61,281 nt of DNA from Shewanella sp. (GTDB lineage Bacteria; Pseudomonadota; Gammaproteobacteria; Enterobacterales; Shewanellaceae). Location: the NCBI RefSeq assembly GCF_013214165.1, contig NZ_JABSSM010000028.1:1-61281 (forward strand), read 5' to 3'. Shown in pieces: positions 39,497 to 49,795 of the stretch. Below the pieces are notes generated by a model. That model was given only the letters and a program-made list of their open reading frames with translations, was not told where the DNA came from and did not search any database. A program made the translations under genes and the position numbers. Each line of letters opens with the position of its first letter. Position 1 is the first letter of the stretch.

Positions 39497-39670
39497 CGTC
39501 CTGAAAAGTAGAGGTGCATTAAAGATCAGTAGTGATAGCCAGGGTGATACCGCTTATCTATCATGAAAGGCTTTGATGCCGAAGCAGTAATACATATCAC
39601 GGTTTACTGCTGGGGCTGTATCTAATAGATATGGCACTGCCATAGTATTTCTTATCCGGATGATAAGAAA
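39497..39670 (+). ncRNA. Lysine riboswitch (L box) with terminator hairpin
   Basis: The leader of the NhaC-family gene shows the ordered conserved blocks of the lysine aptamer: AGAGGTGC at 39510-39517, GAAAGGC at 39564, GATGCCGAAG at 39575-39584, CTGCTGGGGCTG at 39607-39618 and GGCACTGCCATAG at 39633-39645. A hairpin TTCTTATC/GATAAGAA follows at 39649-39669 with an A/T-rich tail. It overlaps the 3' side of the closing P1 stem and is the likely expression platform. Lysine binding would then reduce expression of the downstream transporter. Confidence 0.88.
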
Positions 39671-39797
39671 AATTTATACCTTTTAATTAACGGTATTACT
39701 ATGGAGCGCTACTGATAGGACAGGTGTTTTCAGATATCGTCAATATCCCACCAGTTCAGCAGCCTCCATTCGTACTTAACACTAAGATTATAATTAA

Positions 39798-41366
39798 ATG
39801 ACAATTTTAAGTTATGCCGATTCGGCGCTTTCATTGCTGCCTCCTGTGGTCGCGATTCTGATGGCGATTGTTACTCGTCGTGTATTGCTCTCTTTGGGGA
39901 TGGGTATATTACTCGGCGCAGTATTGATAAACGATTTCTCTGTTATAGCATCAGGCCAATATTTAGGTGAGCAAGTTGCTGGCTTATTCTGGGATGATGG
40001 TGCCATCAATTCCTGGAATATGTATCTGCTAGGCTTCCTGGTACTGTTGGGGATGATCACCGCCCTCATTACCGTGAGCGGCGCGGCGAGTGCTTTTGCC
40101 GATTGGGCAAGGAACCACATCAAGTGTAAGCGTGATGCCAAGTTGCTGACCATGTTCTTAGGTTGTGTGATCTTCATCGACGATTATTTCAATAGTCTAG
40201 TGGTTGGCAGTGTCGCCAGACCTCTCACCGACAGATATTATATTTCCCGCAGCAAGCTCGCCTATATATTGGACTCGACAGCTGCGCCTATCTGCGTGAT
40301 CTCTCCCGTGTCGAGTTGGGGGGCGTATATCATCGCCTTGATCGGCGGTATTCTCACCGCCCATGGTTTCACCGATTCAGGACATCTGAGTGTCTTCATC
40401 CAGATGATCCCGATGAACTTCTATGCCATCTTTGCACTGTTACTCCTGCTTTGTGTCGCTTTTTGGGACCTCAATGTAGGCCCAATGCGCCAGCATGAGC
40501 TCAATGCGCAGAAGGGTAACTTATATGATGAGGCTAAAGGCTTACCACCCGGTGCTAACTCAGATCTGCCAGAGGCCAACAACGGTAAGATCTTGGGATT
40601 ATTCCTGCCCATTATCGTACTGGTCTTTGCGACCTTCTATTTCATGGTGAGCAGCGGCGGAGACGTATTAGCAGCCGACGGAAAACCTTTCAGTATTCTC
40701 GGTGCATTTGAAAATACCGATGTCGCCTCATCTCTGTTCTTCGGTGCCCTAGTCGGTTTTATTGCGACTCTGGCCCTAGTCTTGATACAGGGATTGGACA
40801 AGTCGTACCTGATTAAAGGTCTGGTTGCCGGCGCTCGCTCTATGCTGCCAGCCATCTATATCTTGCTATTTGCATGGACGATAGCCGGTGTGATTGGTCA
40901 ATTAGAGACAGGTAAGTACATGGCGAGTCTGGCATCGGGTAATATTCCGTTTGCAATGTTACCCGCCGTGTTATTTGTACTTGCAGGCCTGACAGCGTTC
41001 TCAACCGGCACCAGCTGGGGCACGTTCGGTATCATGCTACCTATCGCTGCGGATATGGCAATGGGCACCAACACCAGCCTGATGTTGCCTATGCTTGCTG
41101 CTGTGCTCGCTGGTGCGGTATTTGGTGACCATTGTTCGCCAATCTCAGATACGACAATCCTCTCCTCCACGGGAGCCAACTGTCATCATATCGATCATGT
41201 GATCACTCAATTGCCCTACGCCTTAATTGTGGCTGGGATCAGCTTGGGTGGGTACCTAGTACTGGGATTCACCGAGTCTTTGATGGCTGGACTGGCTACC
41301 TGTAGCATCTTATTTGTAATTAGTGTCCTAGTCTTGAAGTTTAAATCTACTCAGGCTAGCAGCTAG
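39798..41366 (+). CDS. lysW: NhaC-family transporter, probable lysine transporter LysW
   Basis: An inner-membrane transporter of 522 residues with about eleven to thirteen helices and the NhaC/ArsB-type segments FLGCVIFIDDYFNSLVVG, DSTAAPICVISPVSSWG, STGTSWGTFGIMLPIA and FGDHCSPISDTTILSS. By sequence alone it would be called a Na+/H+ antiporter. The lysine riboswitch in its leader instead points to lysine transport, the role proposed for riboswitch-controlled NhaC homologues (LysW) in gammaproteobacteria. It is a single-gene unit ending in a terminator. Confidence 0.85.
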   Translation: MTILSYADSALSLLPPVVAILMAIVTRRVLLSLGMGILLGAVLINDFSVIASGQYLGEQVAGLFWDDGAINSWNMYLLGFLVLLGMITALITVSGAASAFADWARNHIKCKRDAKLLTMFLGCVIFIDDYFNSLVVGSVARPLTDRYYISRSKLAYILDSTAAPICVISPVSSWGAYIIALIGGILTAHGFTDSGHLSVFIQMIPMNFYAIFALLLLLCVAFWDLNVGPMRQHELNAQKGNLYDEAKGLPPGANSDLPEANNGKILGLFLPIIVLVFATFYFMVSSGGDVLAADGKPFSILGAFENTDVASSLFFGALVGFIATLALVLIQGLDKSYLIKGLVAGARSMLPAIYILLFAWTIAGVIGQLETGKYMASLASGNIPFAMLPAVLFVLAGLTAFSTGTSWGTFGIMLPIAADMAMGTNTSLMLPMLAAVLAGAVFGDHCSPISDTTILSSTGANCHHIDHVITQLPYALIVAGISLGGYLVLGFTESLMAGLATCSILFVISVLVLKFKSTQASS

Positions 41367-41413
41367 CCGAGCTGTCAATGTTTTTGCTCATCTAAGGCAT
41401 AGCTAGCAAGTGA

Positions 41414-41443
41414 AATACCGCTCAAATGAGCGGTATTTTTTTG
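41414..41443. terminator. Terminator after the NhaC-family gene
   Basis: AATACCGCTC and GAGCGGTATT form a perfect 10-bp stem around AAAT, followed by six T on the + strand. Confidence 0.92.
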
Positions 41444-41574
41444 TCTAAAGTTAGGCTGTGATCCAATCGATGTCTATCAGAATTAGTGAGTATTGGCTTG
41501 AATGGCACCGCTACATGATTTTCGTGATAAAAATTGTTAAGCTGTAGCCGAATTCATGGATATGGGATATCGGT

Positions 41575-42153
41575 TTGGCACAGCTCTATTTTTATTATTC
41601 GGCGATGAATGCCGGAAAGTCTACTTCGCTCTTGCAGTCCTCATATAATTATCGCGAACGTGGCATGCACACCTTAGTGATGACGGCCTCAATCGATGAC
41701 CGCTATGGTGTGGGTAAGGTGTCTTCACGACTAGGCATAGAAACCGAGGCGCAGGTTTTTGCCAGTGATGATGATATTGCCAAGATGATAGCCACGGCTC
41801 ATGCAGAGCAGAAACTGCATTGTATTCTTATCGATGAATCTCAATTTTTGAGTAAACAGCAGGTCAAACAGCTGACCTATATCGTCGACATATTGGACAT
41901 ACCTGTACTCTGTTATGGCCTGAAAACAGACTTTCAGGGAGAGTTATTTACCGGTAGCCAATATCTGCTGGCCTGGTCAGATAAATTGGTCGAGCTCAAA
42001 ACCATCTGCCATTGCGGCCGCAAGGCGAACATGGTGGTGAGACTTGACGATGAAGGCAAGCCTATGCGTGAAGGTGAGCAGGTTGCCATCGGTGGCAACG
42101 AGCGTTATGAATCAGTTTGCCGCAAGCATTTTAGAGAGTTTTTGTGGGATTAA
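41575..42153 (+). CDS. tdk: Thymidine kinase
   Basis: Tdk phosphorylates thymidine in pyrimidine salvage. The start is TTG at 41575, giving (M)[16 protein letters not shown], which aligns with E. coli Tdk; no ATG fits. The P-loop is NAGKST at residues 12-17, the [11 protein letters not shown] motif provides the Walker B Asp, and CHCGRK plus a C-terminal Cys-rich segment (SVCRKHF) supply the zinc site. Length 192 residues. It stands alone, converging on the scoAB end of the liu operon. Confidence 0.96.
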   Translation: MAQLYFYYSAMNAGKSTSLLQSSYNYRERGMHTLVMTASIDDRYGVGKVSSRLGIETEAQVFASDDDIAKMIATAHAEQKLHCILIDESQFLSKQQVKQLTYIVDILDIPVLCYGLKTDFQGELFTGSQYLLAWSDKLVELKTICHCGRKANMVVRLDDEGKPMREGEQVAIGGNERYESVCRKHFREFLWD

Positions 42154-42324
42154 GAAAGAGATCAGGTCTTAGTTCCTAGGTGCTAGGGCCTTATCTATTT
42201 GCTTTAGTTTAATCTCGAGAGCAGCTTTCTTACCTGCTCTCTCGTATCATCAATTCTTGCTATCACCTCGCCGACACTGGTTTCGTCATCGCCTATCGAA
42301 TCCCAGTCTGGCTACCATTCTTGT

Positions 42325-42459
42325 TTAAGTCGTTGAGTTATATTCAGTGACCTCCATTCGCCAGACGTTGTGGCTAAATCCCACAAGCGCCAATACCATG
42401 CTAAAGACGGCGGTTATGTGGAAAATATGCTCTCTATTCTCCGGAAATGTTGGCTGCAT
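42325..42459 (-). CDS. Possible 44-residue single-pass membrane protein
   Basis: In the 345-base gap between tdk and scoB, the - strand has a 44-codon frame starting MQPTFPENREH. It has a hydrophobic stretch (ITAVFSMVLALVGFS) and ends WRMEVTEYNSTT. It is in the same frame as scoB, 40 bases after its stop, so it could be the last gene of the liu operon or a remnant. GAGAAG precedes the ATG. I know no homologue. Confidence 0.35.
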   Translation of the reverse strand: MQPTFPENREHIFHITAVFSMVLALVGFSHNVWRMEVTEYNSTT

Positions 42460-42498
42460 CTTCTCAATTTCATTGTCTAGCTTATAAACAAAGATAGC

Positions 42499-43155
42499 TT
42501 ACAAGCTCATTTCAGGTACATGCTCAGGAACAACTAACTTTCCTGCTGTTTTCTCAACTATCTCTTCGACAGAGACGCCTGGAGCACGCTCTAATAGGTG
42601 GAAGGCACCGTCTTTAATCTCCATAAAGGCCAGATCGGTCAGTACACGCTTGATACAGCCAAAGCCGGTTAGCGGCAATTCACACTTGGCGAGCAGTTTA
42701 GAGTTACCGCGCTTGTCTGCATGCATCATGGTGACGATGATATTATCGGCGCCTGCGACCAAGTCCATAGCGCCGCCCATGCCCTTGATGAGCTTGCCTG
42801 GGATCATCCAGGAGGCGATAGAACCTTGCTGATCAACTTCGAAGGCGCCCAGTACGGTCAGGTCAACATGACCGCCACGGATCATGGCAAAGCTCTCTGC
42901 CGAGGAGAAGAATGAGGCGCCATCGACTGCGGTGACAGTCTGCTTGCCGGCGTTGATAAGATCGGCATCTATGGTCTCTTCAGTAGGGAATTCACCCATG
43001 CCGAGCAGGCCATTTTCCGATTGCAGCATCACATCAATTCCCTCTGGAATATAGTTAGCCACTAAGGTGGGAATGCCAATGCCTAGGTTGACGTAATAAC
43101 CATCTTTTAGCTCTGCCGCTACACGTTGTGCGAGTTGATCTCTTGATAATGCCAT
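42499..43155 (-). CDS. scoB: 3-oxoacid CoA-transferase subunit B
   Basis: Subunit B of a succinyl-CoA:acetoacetate (3-oxoacid) CoA transferase, which activates the acetoacetate released by HMG-CoA lyase. The 218-residue protein has the catalytic glutamate motif LQSENGLLGMG and the VDGASFFSSAESFAMIRGGH segment. It starts 16 bases after scoA and finishes the leucine-degradation operon. Confidence 0.95.
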   Translation of the reverse strand: MALSRDQLAQRVAAELKDGYYVNLGIGIPTLVANYIPEGIDVMLQSENGLLGMGEFPTEETIDADLINAGKQTVTAVDGASFFSSAESFAMIRGGHVDLTVLGAFEVDQQGSIASWMIPGKLIKGMGGAMDLVAGADNIIVTMMHADKRGNSKLLAKCELPLTGFGCIKRVLTDLAFMEIKDGAFHLLERAPGVSVEEIVEKTAGKLVVPEHVPEMSL

Positions 43156-43171
43156 ATTGTCTCCCTCCTGC

Positions 43172-43891
43172 TTATGTTGATGCTGCTGTTAAAGATGGCT
43201 TAACGGTACGTTGCTCGATGCGTTTCTCGAATGTGCCTTGGATGACACGATTAACGTAAATCCCCGGGGTGTGGATATGATCTGGATCTAGTTCGCCGGG
43301 CTCAACGATATACTCGGCTTCGACCACGGTAATCTTACCGGCTGTTGCCATCATGGGGTTGAAGTTAGCGGCGGTCTTACGAAACACCAGGTTACCCATG
43401 GTATCGGCTTTCCAGGCGCGCACTAGGGCGAAATCTGCGGTGAGTGAGGGCTCGAGTACGTAATGTCGTCCCTCTATCTCACGGGTTTCTTTGCCTTCGG
43501 CAATGGGGGTACCGTAACCCGTTGCGGTGAAGAAGGCTGGGATGCCTGCACCGCCGGCACGTATTTTTTCCGCGAGTGTGCCTTGGGGAGTCAAGATCAC
43601 ATTGAGTTCACCGGATAACATCTGCTTCTCGAAGGTCGCGTTTTCACCGACATAGGAGGCTATCATGGTATCGATTTGGCGGCTCTTGAGCAGTAAGCCT
43701 AAGCCGAAATCATCGACTCCGGCGTTATTAGAGATGGCCGTTAATCCTGTTACGCCGATTTTGACCATGTGTGAGATCAAGCCTTCGGGGATACCGCAAA
43801 GGCCAAATCCGCCTACCATGACAGTCATGTCATTGGAAAGGCCCGCTAAGGCTTCTTCATAACTGTGTACGACTTTATTCAGTCCTGCCAT
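43172..43891 (-). CDS. scoA: 3-oxoacid CoA-transferase subunit A
   Basis: Subunit A of the same CoA transferase. I use the ATG at 43891 ([15 protein letters not shown]), which follows AGAGAGATAAG and gives 239 residues; a longer frame to 43957 adds a leader with no similarity. The glycine-rich CoA-binding motif [12 protein letters not shown] and the [15 protein letters not shown] segment are present. Together with scoB and liuE it turns HMG-CoA into two acetyl-CoA equivalents. Confidence 0.94.
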   Translation of the reverse strand: MAGLNKVVHSYEEALAGLSNDMTVMVGGFGLCGIPEGLISHMVKIGVTGLTAISNNAGVDDFGLGLLLKSRQIDTMIASYVGENATFEKQMLSGELNVILTPQGTLAEKIRAGGAGIPAFFTATGYGTPIAEGKETREIEGRHYVLEPSLTADFALVRAWKADTMGNLVFRKTAANFNPMMATAGKITVVEAEYIVEPGELDPDHIHTPGIYVNRVIQGTFEKRIEQRTVKPSLTAAST

Positions 43892-44040
43892 TATTCTTAT
43901 CTCTCTTGTAGAAGGGTCGAGTGTTAATTCGTTACCGAGAACCTGGGTTATTAGCAAGTTCAGGCTAGTAAGCTCATCGTTAAGACGCTGTATCGGTTAT
44001 ACCACTAACATCTTGGCTGTTGATTTTATAGTTTCTCGCA

Positions 44041-44158
44041 GCCAACTTGTTGGCGTCCTCGAAGTGCGTAGCACGCCCTAGGAACGAGAAGCGAAGCGCT
44101 CAGCTCTTTATCCGCTGAAGGCTTTTTGTTCGCTGAAGGCTCTTTATCCGCAGAAGGC
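44041..44158. repeat. Cluster of short palindromes and an 18-bp triplicate repeat after liuE
   Basis: Between liuE and scoA lie GCCAACTTGTTGGC (44041-44054), GTGCGTAGCAC (44064-44074) and CCTAGG (44077-44082). An 18-bp unit repeated three times (TCTTTATCCGCTGAAGGC at 44105, with variants at 44123 and 44141) ends one base from the liuE stop codon. This looks like a REP-type intergenic element; it may affect mRNA stability within the operon. Confidence 0.75.
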
Positions 44159-44159
44159 T

Positions 44160-45053
44160 CTAACTTATCAAGGCTTGGGCAACTTTAGAGCCTGTTTGTC
44201 TGCCAAGGGCCTGGCTTATATTTTTACCTGCCTGGGCAAGTAGAGTGAGATCTACGCCTGTGTCTATTCCGAGTCCATGTAACATGTAAACCAGATCTTC
44301 GCTAGCTAAGTTACCCGATGCGCCTTTGGCATAGGGGCATCCACCGAGTCCAGCTACCGATGAGTCGACGACACTGACGCCGGTTTCAAGGCAGGCCAAT
44401 ATATTCGCCAACGCCTGACCATAGGTATCATGAAAGTGCAGTGCGAGTTTATCCACCGGCACGACTTGGCTGACGGCTTGCACCATCTTACGGGCATTAT
44501 TTGGCGTGCCAACGCCTATGGTGTCACCGAGTGAGATCTCATAGCAGCCCATCTTGTAAAAAATTTCAGACACGCGAGCCACTTCACTCACGTCAATCTC
44601 ACCTTCATAGGGGCAACCTAGGACGCAGGAAACATAGCCTCTAACCCGAATGTTTTCGGCCTTAGCCCGCTCCATCAGTGGCTTAAAGCGTGCAATGGAC
44701 TCCTCGATTGAGCAGTTAATATTACGCTGAGAGAAGCTCTCTGACGCCGCGCCAAAGATGGCAACTTCATCGGCTCTTGCGTCAAGCGCAAGTTCCAGGC
44801 CCTTCATATTCGGGGTCAGGGCGCTATAAATCACATCGGCTTCACGCTTAATATTGCGTAACACTTCACCCGAGTCGGCCATCTGCGGCACCCATTTGGG
44901 TGACACGAAGCTCGCCGCTTCTATGCGTTTAATGCCAGCTTTGGCTAAGTCTTGTATCAAGACTATTTTATCTTGCGTGCTGACAGCCTGCTCATTTTGC
45001 AGGCCGTCGCGGGCGCCAACTTCAAATATGCTGACCTGTTTAGGGAACGTCAT
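44160..45053 (-). CDS. liuE: Hydroxymethylglutaryl-CoA lyase
   Basis: LiuE splits HMG-CoA to acetoacetate and acetyl-CoA, the last carbon-skeleton step of leucine degradation. The 297-residue TIM-barrel protein has [11 protein letters not shown] at residues 11-21 (metal and catalytic Asp/Arg), [26 protein letters not shown] (metal-binding His pair) and [14 protein letters not shown], the active-site Cys loop. It follows liuD after 43 bases. Confidence 0.96.
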   Translation of the reverse strand: MTFPKQVSIFEVGARDGLQNEQAVSTQDKIVLIQDLAKAGIKRIEAASFVSPKWVPQMADSGEVLRNIKREADVIYSALTPNMKGLELALDARADEVAIFGAASESFSQRNINCSIEESIARFKPLMERAKAENIRVRGYVSCVLGCPYEGEIDVSEVARVSEIFYKMGCYEISLGDTIGVGTPNNARKMVQAVSQVVPVDKLALHFHDTYGQALANILACLETGVSVVDSSVAGLGGCPYAKGASGNLASEDLVYMLHGLGIDTGVDLTLLAQAGKNISQALGRQTGSKVAQALIS

Positions 45054-45096
45054 TAGGCTCTCCGCTCATCAGTTGCGTTTATTACATGAGCCATCT

Positions 45097-47211
45097 TCAT
45101 GTTTTTCCTTCTGTAGCAGCGGGTTCTAGGGGCTCGACTTCTACTAATATGGTGCCGTCGCTGACGAGCTCGCCTGGCTCGAAGAAGAAACTGGTTACTA
45201 CGCCGTCAAAGGGAGACTCTATGGTGTATTCCATTTTCATCGCTTCCATCACCATCAGGCCTTGACCCGCTGTCACAGCATCACCTTTGTTGACCAGATG
45301 AGTCACGATAGTGCCGTTCATCGGCGCCTTGAGATTATCTTTGAGACACGCTTGCTCTTCAACTAGCTCAGTCTGAATCGCACGGTAATGATAGCTGGTG
45401 GTATTGATAAAGAGGGTGAAGTCTTGTTCGACCTGGCTGACAGGCACTTTCACTTTATGACCGGATGCCTTGATGGCAGAATTTTTGTCATGCTCGTCTT
45501 TAACGGCAATCTCGGCGTGAAGCATCTCATCGATGAGCTCACCCTTTAACACATAAGCCTTGTCATCGATTTGAACCTGATAGACAGACTGACCGGCAAT
45601 CATCATTTCACTGACTTCTAGATGTTGAACTTGATGCTTATCGTCCAGCAGTGAGATCTGGTGGATACTGTTGCTATTGAGCCTAAATCCACTCACAGTT
45701 CCCCAAGGTGAATAGGGATCATGGCTGTTCACCGCACATGCTTTCGCGGCCACTTTTCGGGCGCACAGCTGATAGAGCGCCGCCAGTGCTAAGGCATTTT
45801 GCTCATCATTTGACGCCGACTCCTGTGACTGGAGAGGGCTACGGCCGATAAGCTCATCGCCGTAGCGCTCGATAAAGTCGGTGCTGAAATTGGCATCGCT
45901 GAAGGCTTTATGCGCGGTGATGTTAGCCAGAAACTCGATATTGTGTTTCAAGCCGCTGATCTGGTATGACTCAAGGGAGTGGACCATGCGTTGCAGTGCT
46001 CGTGGGCGAGTCTCGTCCCACACGATAAGCTTAGAGATCATAGGATCGTAGAAGTTACTGATCACATCGTTTTCACGAATGCCCGAGTCGATCCGTACAT
46101 ACTTACTCTGCTCTGGTTCACGCAGGAAGTTAAGCTTACCGCTGGCGGGCAGGAAGTCATTTTGCGGATCTTCGGCGTAGATACGCACTTCGAATGAATG
46201 GCCGTGAATACGCACTTCGTCTTGTTTCAGGGGTAACTGACTACCGCTGGCTATCATCAACTGCCATTTTACCAAGTCTTGGCCTGTAACCATCTCAGTC
46301 ACCGGATGCTCAACCTGCAGACGAGTATTCATCTCCATGAAATAGAAGCTGTTATCGGTATCGAGCAGGAATTCTATGGTGCCTGCGCCGCGATAGTCGA
46401 TGGCTTTGGCAGCCGCGACTGCCGCTTCACCCATCTCGACTCTGAGTGCGTCACTCAGGCCTGGGGCTGGCGCCTCTTCGACGACTTTTTGATGGCGACG
46501 CTGAATTGAACAGTCACGATCGGACAAATAGATGCAGTTGCCATAGTTGTCGGCGAAAACTTGTACTTCCACATGACGAGGCTGGCGCAGGTAACGCTCC
46601 ATCAGGAGTTTGTCGTTACCGAAAGAGGAGGTGGCTTCACGTCTGGCAGAGTGAATGTTTTCCAATACTTCGGCGCTATTCTCGACGATACGCATGCCCT
46701 TACCGCCACCGCCATAGGTTGCCTTGATCAGTAAGGGGAAGCCCATCTTGTTGGCTTCCTTGACGAGCAGGGCATCATCTTGGGCATCACCATGATAACC
46801 AGGCACTAGGGGCACATTTGCCGCGCCCATGATATCTTTCGCTGCGCTCTTGCTGCCCATGGAGTCGATGGCATCGGCAGTCGGGCCGACGAAGATGATG
46901 CCAGCTTGCTCACACTTGCGGGCAAACTCGGCATTTTCAGACAGGAAACCATAACCTGGGTGTATGGCCTGAGCGCCGGACTTCTTGGCGATGTCGATGA
47001 TCAGATCGGCTTTAAGATAAGAGTCTGCCGGCGCGCTGCCGCCTAAGTAGAAGGATTCATCGGCTAATGCCACGTGGCGGGCATTGACATCGGCGTCGCT
47101 GTATAAAGTCACGGTGCGAACGCCCATGGCCTTGGCTGTTTTGATGATACGACAGGCAATTTCGCCACGGTTAGCAATTAATAGTTTTTTTATTAAGGAC
47201 TGGCTAAACAT
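45097..47211 (-). CDS. liuD: Methylcrotonyl-CoA carboxylase biotin-containing (alpha) subunit
   Basis: LiuD carries the biotin carboxylase and biotin carrier of 3-methylcrotonyl-CoA carboxylase. The 704-residue protein has KLLIANRGEIACRI at the N-terminus, the ATP-grasp glycine loop KATYGGGGKGMRIV, and YRGAGTIEFLLD with MEMNTRLQVEHPVTE. Its C-terminal biotinyl domain has the lysine in VMEAMKMEY. A BT-type linker lies between. The stop shares a base with the liuE side spacing only; the start ATG at 47211 overlaps the liuC stop by one base. Confidence 0.96.
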   Translation of the reverse strand: MFSQSLIKKLLIANRGEIACRIIKTAKAMGVRTVTLYSDADVNARHVALADESFYLGGSAPADSYLKADLIIDIAKKSGAQAIHPGYGFLSENAEFARKCEQAGIIFVGPTADAIDSMGSKSAAKDIMGAANVPLVPGYHGDAQDDALLVKEANKMGFPLLIKATYGGGGKGMRIVENSAEVLENIHSARREATSSFGNDKLLMERYLRQPRHVEVQVFADNYGNCIYLSDRDCSIQRRHQKVVEEAPAPGLSDALRVEMGEAAVAAAKAIDYRGAGTIEFLLDTDNSFYFMEMNTRLQVEHPVTEMVTGQDLVKWQLMIASGSQLPLKQDEVRIHGHSFEVRIYAEDPQNDFLPASGKLNFLREPEQSKYVRIDSGIRENDVISNFYDPMISKLIVWDETRPRALQRMVHSLESYQISGLKHNIEFLANITAHKAFSDANFSTDFIERYGDELIGRSPLQSQESASNDEQNALALAALYQLCARKVAAKACAVNSHDPYSPWGTVSGFRLNSNSIHQISLLDDKHQVQHLEVSEMMIAGQSVYQVQIDDKAYVLKGELIDEMLHAEIAVKDEHDKNSAIKASGHKVKVPVSQVEQDFTLFINTTSYHYRAIQTELVEEQACLKDNLKAPMNGTIVTHLVNKGDAVTAGQGLMVMEAMKMEYTIESPFDGVVTSFFFEPGELVSDGTILVEVEPLEPAATEGKT

Positions 47212-48050
47212 TATTTGGCTCCTTGCGCGCTGATATTTTTTGCATCATTTTGAGCGCTGCTCCAGTTTGGCTTGCGCTTGTCGAAGAAGGCATTTAGGCC
47301 TTCCTGACCTTCATTCGATACCCGAATATTGGCGATACGTTCACTGGTATAATCCAGCGTCTGGGCATCGATAACGCCGTCTTCGAGGCGAGAAAGCAAG
47401 GTTTTCACCCAGGTCATGCCTTGCGGGCTGTTAGCGAGCAGGGCTTGGATAATCGGCTCGGCGGCGGCTTCGAGATCGTCATTAATCTCGTGAATGACTT
47501 GCAGTTCCAGCGCCTTCTCGGCAGTGAATCGTTCGGCTGTCAACATGTAGCGACGCGAGGCTCGTTGTCCCATGGCGCGCACCACATAAGGGCTGATCAC
47601 CGCAGGGATGAGCCCGAGTTTTACTTCACTCAAGCAAAAGCTGGCTCGCTCATTGGCGATGGCGATATCACAACAGCAGATAAGCCCTAATGCGCCACCA
47701 AATGCGGCCCCCTGCACTAAGGCTATCGTGGGTTTAGGGAATTTATCTAAGGTCGACATCAACTTGGCAAGCTCATTGGCATCAGCCAAGTTTTGCTCGA
47801 AATCCATCTTGGCCTGCTTGCGCATCCAATTGAGATCGGCGCCGGCACTGAAGTTTTTGCCATTGGCTTTGAGCACCAGTACCTGGCATTCATCATTGCT
47901 AGCAAGATGCTCGAGGGTGTGGATCATCTCGGTGATCATCACCTCATCGAAGGCATTATGCTTATCGGCTCGGTTGAGGATCATCTGTCCCACGCCATTA
48001 CTCAGTTGGCATGAAACGTATTTAAATTTTTCTATCAATTGTGTCGTCAT
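47211..48050 (-). CDS. liuC: Methylglutaconyl-CoA hydratase (enoyl-CoA hydratase family)
   Basis: LiuC adds water to 3-methylglutaconyl-CoA to give HMG-CoA. The 279-residue crotonase-fold protein has the oxyanion-hole segments NGKNFSAGADLNWMRK and VQGAAFGGALGL and the RADKHNAFDEVM N-terminal motif. It lies between liuB and liuD; its stop overlaps the liuD start by one base. Confidence 0.95.
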   Translation of the reverse strand: MTTQLIEKFKYVSCQLSNGVGQMILNRADKHNAFDEVMITEMIHTLEHLASNDECQVLVLKANGKNFSAGADLNWMRKQAKMDFEQNLADANELAKLMSTLDKFPKPTIALVQGAAFGGALGLICCCDIAIANERASFCLSEVKLGLIPAVISPYVVRAMGQRASRRYMLTAERFTAEKALELQVIHEINDDLEAAAEPIIQALLANSPQGMTWVKTLLSRLEDGVIDAQTLDYTSERIANIRVSNEGQEGLNAFFDKRKPNWSSAQNDAKNISAQGAK

Positions 48051-48107
48051 GGTTCAGCACTCACAGCTTAGTCAATATCGCTTTATCGGTCAGGATGGCC
48101 AAGGCCA

Positions 48108-49715
48108 TTACATACGAAATACACCAAATTTGGTCTCTTCTATCGGCGCATTGAGCGCGGCAGATAAAGCTAAACCCACCACATCCCGGGTTTGTGCCGG
48201 GTCGATAATGCCGTCATCCCACAAGCGGGCGCTGGCATGGTAGGGGTGACCCTCTTTGTCGTATTGCTCGACGATAGGTGCGCGGAACTTTTGCTCTTCA
48301 TCATCTGACCATTCGACACCCTTACGGGCTAAACCATCACGTTTCACCGTGGCTAACACACCGGCAGCCTGCTCGCCGCCCATCACTGAGATACGTGCGT
48401 TGGGCCACATCCACATCATGGTAGGCTCGAATGCACGGCCACACATGCCGTAGTTACCCGCGCCATAACTGCCACCTATGATGACGGTAAATTTAGGCAC
48501 CTTGGCACAAGACACTGCCATAACCATCTTGGCACCGTGTTTAGCTATGCCTTCATGTTCGTACTTTTTCCCCACCATGAAGCCGGTGATATTTTGCAGG
48601 AATAAGAGGGGGATCTTGCGCTGACAACAGAGCTCGATAAAGTGGGCGCCTTTCTGGGCCGACTCTGAAAACAATATGCCGTTGTTGGCGACGATGCCGA
48701 CTGGGTAACCGTGAATACGGGCGAAACCACAGACTAAGGTGTTGCCGTAGTTGGCCTTAAACTCATCGAAATCTGAGTCATCGACCACACGGGCAATCAC
48801 TTCCCTGATATCGTATGGCTTCTTAAGATCTGTGCCGACTATGCCGTAAAGCTCATTGATATCGAACTTAGGCGGTTTTACCGGACTGAGCTGGGCTGCA
48901 ATCGTCTTCTGATGGTTCAAACGAGTAATCGCTTTCCGTGCCAGCTCTAATGCATGGTCATCATTTTGCGCCAAATGATCGGCGACCCCAGAGATCTTAG
49001 TGTGTACCTCGGCGCCGCCAAGCTCCTCAGCCGTGACCTCTTCACCGGTTGCCGCCTTTACCAGCGGTGGTCCGGCGAGGAAGATGGTGCCTTGCTCTTT
49101 GACGATAATGGATTCATCCGCCATGGCTGGCACATAGGCGCCACCTGCGGTACATAAGCCCATGACCACGGCAATTTGAGGAATGCCTTTGGCTGACATT
49201 TGTGCCTGGTTGTAGAAGATGCGACCGAAATGGTCTCTGTCTGGGAAGACTTCATCTTGGCGGGGTAGGTAGGCGCCGCCAGAATCGACCAGATAGATAC
49301 AAGGCAGATGACAGCGACTGGCTATCTCCTGCGCCCGCAAGTGTTTCTTAACCGTGACAGGATAGTAGGTGCCGCCCTTAACCGTGGCATCGTTGGCGAT
49401 GATCATACACTCGACACCGCTAACACGGCCTATTCCAGCAATAACGCCGGCAGCAGGGATGACATCTTCATATAATTCATAGGCGGCGAACTGAGAAAGC
49501 TCAAGAAACGGCGAGCCGGGATCGATCAGCTTCTCGACCCTCTGCCTAGGCAGCATCTTACCGCGGGATAGATGGCGTTGACGGGCAACTATCCCGCCAC
49601 CTTGTTCAATCTGTTGCAGCTTGGACTTAAGATCTTGAACCAGGGCAGCCATGTCTTCATGCTTTGCCTTGAATTCATCGCTACGGGAATTTATACGACT
49701 GCTAAGTTGCGTCAC
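48108..49715 (-). CDS. liuB: Methylcrotonyl-CoA carboxylase carboxyltransferase (beta) subunit
   Basis: LiuB transfers CO2 from biotin to 3-methylcrotonyl-CoA. I use GTG at 49715 ([14 protein letters not shown] follows), which has AAAGGA nine bases ahead and gives 535 residues, the usual size. A longer frame begins at 49748. The carboxyltransferase domains show [55 protein letters not shown] and [17 protein letters not shown]. It follows liuA after 80 bases. Confidence 0.95.
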   Translation of the reverse strand: MTQLSSRINSRSDEFKAKHEDMAALVQDLKSKLQQIEQGGGIVARQRHLSRGKMLPRQRVEKLIDPGSPFLELSQFAAYELYEDVIPAAGVIAGIGRVSGVECMIIANDATVKGGTYYPVTVKKHLRAQEIASRCHLPCIYLVDSGGAYLPRQDEVFPDRDHFGRIFYNQAQMSAKGIPQIAVVMGLCTAGGAYVPAMADESIIVKEQGTIFLAGPPLVKAATGEEVTAEELGGAEVHTKISGVADHLAQNDDHALELARKAITRLNHQKTIAAQLSPVKPPKFDINELYGIVGTDLKKPYDIREVIARVVDDSDFDEFKANYGNTLVCGFARIHGYPVGIVANNGILFSESAQKGAHFIELCCQRKIPLLFLQNITGFMVGKKYEHEGIAKHGAKMVMAVSCAKVPKFTVIIGGSYGAGNYGMCGRAFEPTMMWMWPNARISVMGGEQAAGVLATVKRDGLARKGVEWSDDEEQKFRAPIVEQYDKEGHPYHASARLWDDGIIDPAQTRDVVGLALSAALNAPIEETKFGVFRM

Positions 49716-49795
49716 GGTGTCAATCCTTTTGAGCAAAACTGAGGTCAAATGACGATGCCAAATGAATATTGATATCGCCTCTGTGTCTGGCGGAG

